From: Mesotaenium endlicherianum
Taxonomy: Eukaryota > Streptophyta > Zygnematophyceae > Zygnematales > Mesotaeniaceae
DNA length: 62,507 nt
Assembly: GCA_009602735.1 (NCBI GenBank)
Contig: WELA01011369.1
Span: 462,823-525,329, forward strand
Reading direction: 5' to 3'
Shown: piece after piece, positions 1-10,900 of the stretch
Layout: every line of letters begins with the position of its first letter
How positions within the stretch are numbered: the stretch's first letter is position 1
The notes under the pieces: generated by a model
What the model was told of the DNA's origin: nothing
What the model saw: the letters and a program-made list of their open reading frames with translations, nothing else
The model's database searches: none
Translations under genes and position numbers: made by a program

Positions 1-2400
1 TTCCTGGATGATATTTTAATTTTCTCTAAAGATGAAGCTCAGCACACTGAACACTTAAAGAAAGTGCTGGGCACTCTGCAGAGAAATCACTTATATGCTA
101 AAATGAGCAAGTGCGATTTCTTTAAGGAAAGTATTGAATTCTTAGGCCACGTTGTCAGTAAAGAGGGCATCAGTGTGGATCCTAAGAAAGTCCAGACCAT
201 AAGGGACTGGCCAGTACCACAGTCTGTCTCTGAAGTTAGATCCTTCCTCGGGTTGGCTAACTACTATAGGAGATTTATTGAGAATTATTCCACAAAGGCC
301 AGTAAACTGACTGACCTTACTAAGAAAGACATCGGGTATGTGTGGGGGGAAGGGCAGCAGGCTGCCTTCCTGACCCTTAAAGATGCCCTTTGTTCTGCCC
401 CAGTGCTAGCCGTGTATGACCCCAGCAAACCGGTGCAGGTGGTTACTGATGCCTCTGATTTTGCCATGGGTGCTATTTTGTTGCAGCCTGCTGACAAAAC
501 CACAAAGGATGATAAGGTACGGCAGGAGTGGCATCCTGTGTTTTATGAGTCTATGAAATTTAATCCAGCGAAGATTAATTACTCAGTGCATGATAAAGAG
601 CTGCTAGCTATCATTCACGTACTCAAATAGTGGAGAGCATACTTACATGGTAAAGCTTTTAAGGTGATTACAGACCATCTAGCTCTAACTCACTTTCAGA
701 AGAAGTCCAAGCTGTCGAGGAGGGAGAACCGCTGGAGCCAGATGCTGGAGCAGTTCCAAGTCCAGATCGACTACAAACCAGGGAAGTTGAATCCTGCTGA
801 TGCACTCTCTAGAAGACCTGACTTGCAAGAAAGGAACTTTAGTCAGCATGCTGTAGATAAAGTCCTGTGTGCACTCACTTCACTAAAGGTGAAAAAGTCC
901 TTCCTTGAACAACTTAGGAAAGCCTACCTTTCTGACCCAACATTTGAGCCCAGCCCCACTACTGGTATGTGTCGTGCTACCGCACTCGGGTATAAGCTCA
1001 AGGGAGGGGTCTGGGTGACTGAAACCACTTCAGGCAGGCTGAAGCTGGTCATTCCTAATAATTTGGAAATAAGGTCTCTCTTACTGAGTCAAGCTCATGA
1101 CAGTCTCCTGGGTGGACATTTGGGGCAGGCCAAAACTGTTGGCAAACTGGCAAAACATTATCATTGGGAGGGGTTACCCCGGGAGGTCTTGAAATATGTC
1201 AAGTCCTGTGACCAGTGTCAGAGAAATAAGTCTCGGCACACACCACCCGGAGGTCTCTTGCAACCGCTACCCATCCCAGCGGGACGCTGGGAAACTATAT
1301 CCATGGACTGGGTGGTCTCACTACCAAGAACTGCCAACGGGCATGATTCAATACTGGTAGTCGTGGATAAACTGACAAAAATGGTCATTTTTATCCCCAC
1401 AACTGTCAAAGTGACTGCACTCGAAACAGCGAGACAGTTTTACAACCATGTAGTATGCCAACATGGGCTCCCTTCTAATATCATCTCAGACAGAGACTCA
1501 AAATTCACCTCTAAGTTCTGGAGAGCTTTAATGGGGTTAATGGGAGTCAAACAGCTGCTCAGCACAGCAAACCACCCTCAGACTGATGGGCAGACTGAAA
1601 GAACTAACCGAGTTCTGCAGGAGGTGCTGAGAGCATATATTAACCAAAAACAAGATAATTGGGATGACCTGTTGCCTCAAATTCAGTTTGCGGTCAACAG
1701 TGCGGTGCACGCGTCAACGGGCAAAACTCCTTTTGAACTCAGCCTGGGTAGAGTCCCTAAGTCTCCTCTAGATGTGCTAGGGGAATCTTTAACTCACCCT
1801 GAAGGGATTGACAACCCGGTCTCCCTCCAGTTAACTCAGGAGTTTGCTGACACCCTGTCAGAAGTCCAACGAAACTTGCACACGGCCCAAGAAAACCAAC
1901 AAAAATACGCTAATCAACACCGTCGGGAACTGACATTTTCCAAGGGGGATTTAGTCAAACTGCATTCTCAGCACCTGTACCTCCCTGGTGTGGTCAAGAA
2001 AAAGCTTGGCCCTGTCTGGGTCGGTCCATATTCGGTGGTCCGTCGTGTCGGTCAGAATGCTTACAAACTGAACATGTCAGCTGAATACAAGGGGCACCCG
2101 GTCTTTAATGTCTCCTTCCTGGAACCGTACATCAAAGGTGATACACTGTTCACAGGTCGGTTCCCTGTCCAACCGGGACCGGTCCCCGCTGTCCGGGACG
2201 GCGACCCTGAGGAATATGAGGTCGATGAGATTTTAGACGCTCGCTCGGTCCGTCGATCGTCTAAATATGTCATGAAATACCTCATTCGATGGAAGGGTTA
2301 CGATGCCTCTGGGGACACTTGGGAGTTTAAGGACCACTTGACCAATGCCAAAGGGGCGTTGACACGGTTCCACCTTCGGGCCGCTGGAGTCCCTCCATAA
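1..2400 (+). pseudogene. pol: pol, 3' part (RT end, RNase H, integrase, chromodomain), one nonsense codon
   Basis: A single frame is open from base 1 to the stop at 2398-2400, except for TAG at 628-630 where the other copies have CAG. The order seen is the RT catalytic FLDD at the very start, RNase H with [12 protein letters not shown], and the DALSRRPDL linker. Next come the integrase zinc finger (histidines of HDSLLGGH, then CDQCQ) and the integrase core ([25 protein letters not shown]). The GPY-type module ([13 protein letters not shown]) and the terminal chromodomain ([17 protein letters not shown]) follow. Pol copies and integrates the element, and the chromodomain is thought to steer integration to marked chromatin. 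The one stop makes this copy defective unless read through. Confidence 0.88.
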
Positions 2401-2667
2401 CTGTCATTTCAGTTGACACGGGAAGGTGACAGGCGGTCCTGTCTCCATTTAAGTTGGAGGGGAAAATATATGACAGTTAGTGAGCGAGAGCGATAAAAAC
2501 ACACTCATACGTTTATGTGTAGCGCATCGCAACTACGTCAACTTTTAGCAATCATCCTGTAAGGTAAACAGCAGCGAAGCCACTATACTAAATACTAACA
2601 TACTTCCTGCAATCCCTATGACAAAGGTCCATATCCTACTAACTTGTGCCCTGGTTACATGTGCAGG
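2401..2667 (+). other. pol-ORF3 spacer with internal polypurine copy and 3' splice site
   Basis: This non-coding spacer lies between the pol stop and the ORF3 start codon. It holds TTAAGTTGGAGGGG at 2449-2462, nearly the same as the terminal polypurine tract at 4443-4456. It ends with the branch-point and acceptor motifs described separately. Copies B and C have an extra GTGAA.CCTAAGTGTCAGCAT-type segment here that Z and E lack. Confidence 0.6.
2637..2666 (+). promoter_or_regulatory. Predicted branch point and 3' splice site for ORF3
   Basis: TACTAAC at 2637-2643 matches the strongest known branch-point consensus. It is followed 23 nt later by ...TGTGCAG at 2664-2666, an acceptor that lies 1 nt before the ORF3 ATG (2668). 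The same arrangement occurs in B, C, E and, with CACTAAC, in the diverged F. Splicing is an inference and no donor is proven. A candidate donor is TTG|GTAAGT near the end of the LTR. Confidence 0.55.
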
Positions 2668-4344
2668 ATGGCGCCCACCACACAAAAGGAGGACAGAAAG
2701 CGCAAGGCAGAAGAAGCCAGGAGGACAATGGAGCAATACCAGAAGGAGCTGGCGGCGACGTCCCTCACCAGGAGAGAACAAGAAAGGGTCCGCAAACAAC
2801 AAGAGGCGGCAGAAGAGGCACAGAGGAAGAAGGATCAGGAAGCGGAAAACCTCAGGAAGGCTGAGGAGGAGAGACAGAAGAAACAGCAAGAAGAAGCGGC
2901 AGCGGCAGAAGAGGAGAAAAGAAAAAAGATTGAAGCGGACAGACAGAAGAGCTTGGCCACTTACAGGTATACTGTGGTGGGTGGCCAAAACTTCGATAAC
3001 CTGAAGGAAGCATTGCTGGCAGCCCAGGAGATCAACAGGCTGGAACAGACAACACTGCTACAGAAGGAAGGAGCTACAGCACTGGACAGGTACATCGAGA
3101 CACACACCGGCGTGGTCCTTTACGAAGATTATGCTAAGATGGTGGGCTATACAGCAGAGCAGGCCCGGTATCTCGCAGATGATTCAGAGGACAAGCCGGT
3201 CCCCATACCGGGAATAGTGGGAGATCAGAGACTCATCCGGATGGTGAGCATGCGGCCCGATAGCTTTAAGGATACGGTATTCTACCTCACACTCCTGCCA
3301 GCTTACAATGAAGTTGAGAGAAGGAGCTGGGAGTACTTGGCCAGGGAAGCAGGACAGCAGATGTTCTCTCCCCACTGGTTCCCGTGTAAACTGAGGAAGG
3401 CTGAGCACGGACCCCAGTACTACCAGCAGCCAACAGACTGGAGGTGGATGACCGTCACAAATAAGAAGCAGGAGTGTGACCGAGCCCAACCGGATGACTT
3501 CCACTATGGCCTAGACGGCTATCTCATCCTACCACCTCACATTGCCCCTTGGGACCCCAGGCTGAATGGATGCCTGAGCAATATGAATGCAGAGACCAAG
3601 GAACATAGGAGGAGGGGAAGAGACTACTTCTCTAAGGGAAAGCATGCCTTTGTCAAATGGGCAAAGAATGCAGGCCGGATAGATATCAGTAGGCTGAAGG
3701 CCAAGCAACCTCCAGCGCGCCCTAAGAAAGGGAGGTCGGTAGACTACTCCATGTCTACTAGGGAGCAGGACGACTTAGTGGACGAGACCCCTACTCTCTC
3801 CGAGGAGGAGGATGAGGAGGATGAGGAAGAAGAACAAGGCAGAGGAGAAGCATCATCAGCAGGTACTCAGGATACCCAGGGACAGGCAGTGGCACTTCCT
3901 AAAGAACCACGATCAGGTGTGTGGAATGTGATCCCCGTTATGGCGACAACTGGACCCCGCGCTCGCTCCCCCAGTCCACCTGCCCAAGCAGGGGAAGAAG
4001 CAGATCTGACTGTACTAGGCAGCAGACACAGACAGAAATCCCCAGAGGACAGGGGTGTCAGAAGAGGGACACGCGGGTGGGCCAGAGGTATGCCAGCCTC
4101 CCCCTCCGCTCAGGGGCATGTATCTTTAGCCAATGTATTTCAGCATCCTACTGGAATGCCTGTCTATGCGGGGATCAACACCCAAGTGGTTGAAGAGCAG
4201 GCTACCATCCTCCGTTCTCCTCGAGGTCCAACTTTAGAGCAAACAGGGTTCTTTAGAAGGCCAGCTAACAGACCTAGAGGGCTGTCCAGATCTAGGTCCA
4301 GATCTCCGTCTCCTGACCCTGAAGCCCCAGGAACAACCCCTTAA
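2668..4344 (+). CDS. ORF3: unknown protein between pol and 3' LTR
   Basis: An intact 558-codon reading frame lies in the place that env holds in retroviruses. I do not recognise the family. Residues about 8-95 are a highly charged E/K/R/Q helix, coiled coil or single alpha-helix. Residues about 98-343 form a compact, aromatic-rich core with YRYTVVGG, DYAKMVGYT, DSFKD, YNEVERRSWEYLARE, PTDWRWMT, LPPHIAPWDPRL and FSKGKHA. Residues about 368-395 are almost all E/D. The tail is proline and serine rich and ends in SRSRSRSPSP. I see no signal peptide or membrane segment in this frame, so an envelope protein is unlikely. I chose the ATG at 2668 because it directly follows the predicted acceptor. Nuclear or nucleic-acid binding is possible from composition only. 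Confidence 0.8.
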   Translation: MAPTTQKEDRKRKAEEARRTMEQYQKELAATSLTRREQERVRKQQEAAEEAQRKKDQEAENLRKAEEERQKKQQEEAAAAEEEKRKKIEADRQKSLATYRYTVVGGQNFDNLKEALLAAQEINRLEQTTLLQKEGATALDRYIETHTGVVLYEDYAKMVGYTAEQARYLADDSEDKPVPIPGIVGDQRLIRMVSMRPDSFKDTVFYLTLLPAYNEVERRSWEYLAREAGQQMFSPHWFPCKLRKAEHGPQYYQQPTDWRWMTVTNKKQECDRAQPDDFHYGLDGYLILPPHIAPWDPRLNGCLSNMNAETKEHRRRGRDYFSKGKHAFVKWAKNAGRIDISRLKAKQPPARPKKGRSVDYSMSTREQDDLVDETPTLSEEEDEEDEEEEQGRGEASSAGTQDTQGQAVALPKEPRSGVWNVIPVMATTGPRARSPSPPAQAGEEADLTVLGSRHRQKSPEDRGVRRGTRGWARGMPASPSAQGHVSLANVFQHPTGMPVYAGINTQVVEEQATILRSPRGPTLEQTGFFRRPANRPRGLSRSRSRSPSPDPEAPGTTP

Positions 4345-4421
4345 GGCGACAGACTGAAAAGGCAGTCAGTAAGGGAGGCTGGTCAGGTTCAGTTCCCTTA
4401 GTTAAAATTTCTGCAGTTTAA

Positions 4422-4440
4422 TGTTGTCGAGGCGACAACA
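4422..4440 (+). other. Conserved hairpin before the polypurine tract
   Basis: TGTTGTCG-AGG-CGACAACA is a perfect 8-bp stem with a 3-nt loop, just upstream of the polypurine tract. It is identical in B, C, E and F, although F has a very different ORF3 next to it. Confidence 0.75.
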
Positions 4441-4442
4441 AG

Positions 4443-4456
4443 TTAAGTTGGAGGGA
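4443..4456 (+). other. Polypurine tract (plus-strand primer)
   Basis: TTAAGTTGGAGGGA lies one base before the TG that opens the 3' LTR. This is the expected place of the primer for plus-strand DNA synthesis. Confidence 0.75.
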
Positions 4457-4457
4457 T

Positions 4458-5177
4458 TGTAATGAATGAGTATATTAGTGGATATAATATTCATTTAAAT
4501 ATAATAGTTAATCAAGTTTAGCCTGCTGAACTTTAGTTAGTAGTCAGTCTGCTGGACTTTACATAATTATCAGTTTAATGATTTAGCCGGAAGCAGCAGG
4601 CTGAAGTCCACATAAGTCAGCTCGCTGACCCATTCTTTGACAGCCAGCTGACTTCCGTACTCGTTAGCAGCGAACTGCCTTGATATGCATCTAAGTGCGA
4701 TATGCTAGATGAATAGCCAGATGACATCCCTATGATGGATGGCTATTCGGGATGATGGGAGATGGCGGTGGATTTGGTTAACCGAGGTCCTACCAACGTG
4801 GTTAACTCCCGGGTAGGCGGTGCCATCGCACTGACCGTTGAACAGTAAACTCATTCTATGTACATATGCTAGGCATTGCCCTCGAGTTCGGCATTCGGAA
4901 ACGAGGCCAACTCTCCTGTACAGCTTACTGAGAGAGATCTGAATCCAAGGCGAGAAGCCATTGATACGCACTGTCTTCTAAACCTTGCTTATGTATGAGT
5001 TTACTGATTTGCGTTATTGATGCTAGTTTACTCTCATTTGACTGACGAGTGTTATTCACTGCTAGTGTATTGTCCTTTGCCGTTTAACCAGCTAACGGAA
5101 ATCGCCATAAAGATTACTTGTTGATATAAAGATCTTTATTAATTGTTAATCGCTTATTTGGTAAGCCGATTCATTTC
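4458..5177 (+). repeat. LTR1 (3' LTR of Z)
   Basis: The LTR is about 720 bp, opens TGTAATGA and ends ...GATTCATTTC, having lost the final A seen in other copies. It contains TATAAAG about 55 bp from its end and the GGTAAG motif near its end (here GGTAAGCC). It belongs to the same LTR subfamily as LTR6 and LTR7. It abuts gag sequence of piece A (GCTGCTATTGCC...) with no PBS, so this is an insertion boundary and not a 5' LTR. Confidence 0.85.
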
Positions 5178-5759
5178 GCTGCTATTGCCGCAGACGCAGC
5201 ACAGCAAGCTGAGGAGGAGAGAGCCAGATTAGAAGCTGAGCGATTAGAAAAAGCCGCTGAAGATCCAGAAAGGAGGGAAGGACAGCCAGCGGACAAGCGC
5301 ACTGTCGAAGAATTTATGGCATCAAGGGCCAATATTCTGAACCCACCTCCTGCTGTACAACTCAATGTGCCCCTAGGTCAAATTCGTGACCGGCTGAATA
5401 TGGTAGGAATTGCTGCTGCAGGAGCGAGAGGGACTGTTGAGGACACTACTCAGCGAGTCGATGCCACTGCTACAGCTGTATTTGCTAGACTTCCACCCCG
5501 TAGTGTGGATTTGGGAGCATTGTTTGTGCAAATGCAATCGCAAATCGCAAGCATGTACCAGTCTCAACAGGTTGACAAAAGAATCATAATGTCTCTACTG
5601 CGAGATCGAGACCAACTGGGTTCTCAAACCACGGGTGGTGGTGGCAGAGGGCCTAGTAAGCCCAAGCCGAAACCTCCCCAGGATTATGATCCTGAGGGTA
5701 ACAAAAAGTATTACCTGATCAAGTTTCTCGCTGATGTTGAGCAGTGGCTGGAGAACTAC
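5178..5759 (+). pseudogene. gag: Piece A: N-terminal half of gag, family 1
   Basis: The translated sequence has the alanine/glutamate-rich helix ([15 protein letters not shown] type), then [28 protein letters not shown] and [17 protein letters not shown]. It is cut at ...QWLENY by the insertion of element B. The reading frame is open across the piece. The gag resumes at 14712 with the duplicated ACTAC, so the two pieces were once continuous. The first part of the gene is missing at the LTR1 junction. Confidence 0.85.
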
Positions 5760-6482
5760 TATAATGAATCAATATATTAGTAGATATAATATTCATTTAA
5801 ATGTAATGGTAAATTAAGTTCAGCCTGCTGAACTTTAGTTAATAGTCAGTCTGCTGGACTTTATATATTTAGTATCAGTTTAAAGACTCAGCCGGATGCA
5901 GCAGGCTGAAGTCAGCGTAAGTCAGCTTGCTGACACATTCTTTGACAGCCAGCTGACTTCCGTACTCGGTAGCAGCGAACTGCCTCGATATGCATCTAAG
6001 TGTCGTATGCTAGATAAATGGCCAGGTGACATCCCTATGATGGATGGCTATTCGGGATGATGGGAGATGGCGGTGGATTTGGTTAACTGAGGTCTTACCA
6101 ACGTGGTTAACTCCCGGGTAGGCGGTGCCATCGCACTGACCGTTGAACAGTAAACTCATTCCATGTACATATGCTAGGCATTGCTGCTGAGTTCGGCGTT
6201 TGGAAACGAGGCCAACTCTCTTGTACAGCTTACTGAGAGAGATCTGAATCCAAGGCAAGAAGCCATTGATACGCACTGTCTTCTAACCTTGCTTAGGTAT
6301 GAGTTTACTGATTTGCATTATTGATGCTAGTTTACTCGCATTTAACTTACGAGTAATGTTCGCTGCTAGTGTGTCGTCCTTTGCCGTTTTACCAGTTAAC
6401 GGAAAATACCATAAAGATTACTTGCTGATATAAAGATCTTTATTAATTGTTAATCGCCTATTTGGTAAGTCGATTCATTTCA
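5760..6482 (+). repeat. LTR2 (5' LTR of B)
   Basis: This 723-bp LTR begins TATAATGA (the usual TG start is mutated to TA) and ends CATTTCA directly before G and the PBS. TATAAAG near the end is a possible TATA box. GGTAAGT about 15 bp before the end is a possible splice donor. Confidence 0.88.
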
Positions 6483-6483
6483 G

Positions 6484-6495
6484 TGGTATCGGAGC
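6484..6495 (+). other. Primer binding site (initiator tRNA-Met type)
   Basis: TGGTATCGGAGC lies one base after the LTR end. It differs by one base from the TGGTATCAGAGC common in plant retroelements. Confidence 0.75.
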
Positions 6496-6516
6496 CGTTA
6501 TCACAGTCTTCTTTGT

Positions 6517-7995
6517 ATGGTAAGGACAAGGTCTCAAACTAGCAACTCCCAAGACATGGAGAGCCAGGATAACGAAAATGTCAAAAACCAGGCGGAAAGC
6601 CATGTAGCGGGAACCCGTACCTATTCTGAAGCAGTGGCAGATACTGCAGCTAGAGAGGCTGCAGATGAGGCAGCTGCTATTGCCGCAGTCGCAGCACAGC
6701 AAACTGAGGAGGAGAGAGCCAGATTAGAAGCTGAACAATTAGCAAAGACCGCTGAAGATACAAAAAGGAGGAAAAGACAGCCAGCTGACGAGCGCACTGT
6801 CGAGGAACTTATGGCATCGAGGGCCAATGTTTTGAACCCACCTCCTGCTGTACAACTCAATGTACCCCTAGGTCAAATACGTGACCGCCTGAATGCGGCA
6901 GGAATTGCTGCTGCAGGAGCGAGAGGGACTGTTGAGGACACTACTCAGCGAGTAGATGCCAACACTGCTGCTGCATTTGCTATACTACCACCCCAGAGTG
7001 TAGAGTGGAGCATTGTTCGTTCAAATGCAGTCGCAAATGGCGACCATGTATCAGTCCCAACAGGAGGACAAAAGAATCATAATGTCTCTACTCCGGGACA
7101 GAGACCAACTGGGGTCTCAAACCACTGGTGGTGGTGGCAGAGGGCCTAGTAAGCCCAAGCCAAAACCTCCCAAGGACTATGATCCTGAGGGAAACAAAAA
7201 ATTTTACCTTATCAAGTTTCTCGCGGATGTTGAGCAGTGGCTGGAGAACTACCCAAAACTGCAAGATTACGAGAAGGTCAGGCACACCGGTGCGCTACTG
7301 AAAGGCAGTGCCGCAGACTGGTGGCTTTACTGGAAAGGAGAGCGTAAGGCTCGGCAACTCGGTGACCCTACGTGGGTAGAGTTTGTCGAGAAGTTGCATG
7401 AGAAGTTTGATGTCATCAACCAGCAGGAGAAAGCTATCTATGCGATGATCTCCCTGACACTGAAGCAGACCACTTCAGTTGCTGAGTTTGCTCAAAAGTT
7501 CCAAGAGAACATGATGAAGCAGCCTGATTTGCCAGAACGGTATAGGATAGCATACTTCAGGTATGGCTTGAAATCCGAAGTCTCTGGTCATTTTGCTGAG
7601 AAAAAGTACGAGAAACTGGCTGACTTGATCCAGGATGCTGATGCCTGGGATCAGCAGCAGTTCAATCACAAGCGCCAGAGTAATGCTTTGGTGTCTAAGA
7701 TTGTCAAAAAGCCCCACGGTTCCTACAATGCAGTTGAAGGAGACCAGGCTGAGGATAATCAGGGTGATGAATATGAGTATGAGTACAATGCTATACAGTC
7801 TAGAGGTAGAGGTAGTTTCCCTCGAGGCGGCTATGGAAGAGGTGGTGGTAGGACTAAGCCGAGACCAGCCTCAGCAAAATCGATTTGCTTCCATTGCCAG
7901 CAGCCAGGTCACTTCAGAGAGCAGTGTCCAGNGTTAAGTACCTCCCAAAGGTCAAGAGAAGTTATTAGCCTTTAAAAGACAGCAACAGTCAGTAA
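6517..7995 (+). pseudogene. gag: gag of B (frameshifted)
   Basis: The gene starts [10 protein letters not shown] like the intact copy in E. A 2-nt loss near 7000 (GTAGAGTGGAGC against GTAGACTTGGGAGC in E) ends the first frame at 7149. The rest continues in another frame from 7013, with the capsid-like region ([46 protein letters not shown]) and the zinc knuckle CFHCQQPGHFREQC. An N at 7932 lies just after the knuckle. The shift heptamer TTTAAAA is kept at 7971-7977 and the gag stop TAA is at 7993-7995. Gag would form the particle and bind element RNA. Confidence 0.88.
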
Positions 7996-10900
7996 TCCAG
8001 TCTACTGACTGTGAGGATGCTAGAGATAGTGAGTCGTCACTAGCTGCCCTCGTAGCAGGTATTATGGGTCCTGCTGAACTGGATTCACTATGCATGCCTG
8101 ACAATTAGATAAGGGAGACCATCAGCAATATAGACACCCAGAGAGTGCACACTCTGGATGCTCTTGTTCCACCTGATGTCCAACATTTCTTTGCTACGTC
8201 AGGAGAACAATGCGAAAGTCCGGAAAAGACAGTCCCCCCTGTCCTACTGCATTGCATGATTGCAGGTAGGAAGGTGAGGGCATTTGTTGACGGAGGGGCG
8301 TCACATACTTTTATCCACAAGGACTTAGTTAAGCGGCTAAGGCTGCCTACCGTCACCCAAGGGAATAGACAAATATTCCTTGGAGATGCCTCAAGTATCC
8401 CGGGAGGAGTTATAACCAAACCTATAGAGTTCCAGTTAGGTTCTGGCATTGCAGTTCTAACTGAAACGCTTACATTTGAGGTACTCAACACTGGCTTTTA
8501 TGATCTCGTGCTAGGCAGGTCCTGGCTTAATAGACATCAAGCTGAAGTGTGTTGGAGCAGAGGTACAGTTAAAGTGAGAGGAGCCAGTGATGGGCAGACT
8601 AACTTGGCACCCACCAGTGCTCTTCCTCTTGTCCTGTGTGGATGGCAAATGAAGGTAAAGAAGAGGCTTCCAGAAGGATGCAAGTTGCAGAATGCAATGG
8701 AGTTCGTCAAAAGCTGGAACCAGAAGGAAGATAGAATGTTCTGTCTGCTAAGAGAGGTACCTCCTCAACCTGAAGAAGTGGTTGAGAAAAAGGTACACCC
8801 TCCGGAACACCCTACTGCTGCAAACATTGTTGCTCAGTACACGGATGTATTTAATACGCCTCCGGGACTACCCCCTAAGAGGGAAGTAGATCATAGGATT
8901 GATTTATTACCTGGGAGTCAGCCACCCTGGCAACGCACTTATGGCTTGTCTTATGTGGAGAGCGAGGAGTTGAAAACACAGATTGCAGAGCTTGAGGAAA
9001 ATGGTTATATTTCTCCCAGTAAATCACCTTACGGCGCACCCATCCTATTTGTTAAGAAAAAGGATGGCAGTATAAGGATGTGTGTGGATTACAGAGTCCA
9101 GAACAGAATTACAGTATAGAACAAGTATGCTTTACCCAGAATCGAGGACTTGCTTGATACCCTGTCCGGTGCTAAGGCGTTCAGTAAGATTGATCTCAAA
9201 AGTGGTTATCATCAAATCAGAATTGCTAAGGGGGATGAACACAAGATTGCCTTCCGTACACGTTATGGACACTATGAGTTCAACGTGATGCCATTTGGAC
9301 TGACTAATGCTCCTGCTACCTTCATGGGTGCTATGAATGACATTTTCAGACCTTATTTGGATAAGTTTGTGCAAGTTTTCTTGGATGATATTTTAATTTT
9401 CTCTAAAGCTAAAGCTCAGCACGCTGAACACTCAAAGACAGTCCTGGACACTCTAAGAAAGAATCACTTATATGCTAAAATGAGCAAGAGACTTTAAAGA
9501 AAGTATTGAATTCTTAGGCCACGTTGTCAGTAAAGACGGCATCAGTGTGGATCCTAAGAAAGTCCAGACCATAAGGGACTGGCCAGTACCACAGTCTGTC
9601 TCTGAAGTTAGATCCTTCCTCGGGTTGGCTAACTACTATAGGAGATTTATTGAGAAATATTCCACAAAGGCCAGTAAACTGACTGACCTTACTAAGAAGG
9701 ACATAGGGTATGTTTGGGGGGAAAAGCAGCAGGCTGCCTTCCAGACCCTTAAAGATGCCCTTTGTTCTGCCCAGTGCTAGCAGTGTATGACCCCAGCAAA
9801 TCGGTGCAGGTGGTCACTGATGCCTCTGACTTTGCCATGGGTGCTATTTTGTTGCAGCCTGCTGACAAAACCACAAAGGATGGTAAGGTACGGCAGGAGT
9901 GGCATCCTGTGTTGTATGAGTCTATAAAATTTAATCCAGCGGAGATTAATTACTCAGTGCATGATAAAGAGCTGCTTGATATCATTCATGTGCTCAAACA
10001 GTGGAGAGCATACTTACATGGTAAAGCTTTTAAGGTGATTACAGACCATCTAGCTCTAACTCGCTTTCAGAAGAAGTCCAAGCTGTCGAGGCGGGGAAAT
10101 CGCTGGAGCCAGATGCTGGAGCAGTTCCAAGTCCAGATCGACTACAAACCAGGGAAGTTGAATCCTGCTGATGCACTCTCTAGAAGACCTGACTTGCAAG
10201 AAAGGAGCCTTAGTCAGCATGGTGTAGATAAAGTCCTGTGTGCACTCACTTCACTAAAGGTGAAAAAGTCCTTCCTTGAACAACTTAGGAAAGCCTACCT
10301 TTCTGACCCAACATTTGAGCCCAGCCCCAATACTGGTGTGTGTCGTGCTACCGCACTCGGGTNCGCACTCGGGTATAAACTTAAGGGAGGGGTCGGGGTG
10401 ACTGAAACCACTTCAGGCAGGTTGAAGCAGGTCATTCCTAATAACTTGGAAATAAGGTCCTTTTTATTGAGTCAAGCACATGACAGTTTACTGGGGGGGC
10501 ATTTGGGGCAGGCCAAAACTGTTGGCAAACTGGCAAAACATTATCATTGGGAGGGGTTACCCCGGGAGGTCTTGAAATATGTCAAGTCCTGTGACCAGTG
10601 TCAGAGAAATAAGTCTCGGCACACACCNTCAGTGTCAAAGAAATAAGTCTAGGCACACACCACCGGGAGGTCTCTTGCAACCGCTGCCCATCCCAGCGGG
10701 CCGCTGGGAAACTATATCCATGGACTGGGTGGTCACACTGCCACAAACTGCTAATGGGCATGATTCGATATTGGTAGTCGTGGATAAACTGACAAAAATG
10801 GTCATTTTCATCCCCACAACGGTCAAAGTAACTGTACTCGAAACAGCGAGACAGTTCTACAACCATGTAGTATGCCAACATGGGCTACTCTCTAATATTA

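Larger units (their letters stand above)
1..5177 (+). mobile_element. Element Z: family-1 chromovirus, 3' part
   Basis: This is the 3' half of a Ty3/gypsy chromovirus cut by the window edge. It enters in RT at the FLDDIL motif and runs through RNase H, integrase, chromodomain, ORF3, hairpin, polypurine tract and 3' LTR. From about 870 to 3830 it is almost identical to 31320-34280 of element E. Its LTR ends directly against the gag of another copy (piece A), so Z was probably inserted into A. Its 5' part lies outside the window. Confidence 0.85.

Noticed and set aside
2545..2988. Minus-strand 147-residue frame rich in L and F, seen twice (also 32994-33437)
   Set aside because: It is the antisense shadow of the GAG/AAG-rich charged helix of ORF3. 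It is duplicated only because the element is.
2618..3004. Overlapping frame starting MTKVHILLTCALVTCAGW, which looks like a signal peptide for an env-like protein
   Set aside because: It is out of frame with ORF3, runs over the predicted branch point and acceptor, and in F the matching frame stops after nine codons. The hydrophobic look comes from the pyrimidine-rich splice signal.
6010..6276. 88-residue minus-strand frame MRINGFSPWIQISLSKLYK, repeated at seven or more places
   Set aside because: It lies antisense inside every LTR and recurs because LTRs are repeated. Copies carry substitutions without sign of protein conservation, and no start signals are seen.
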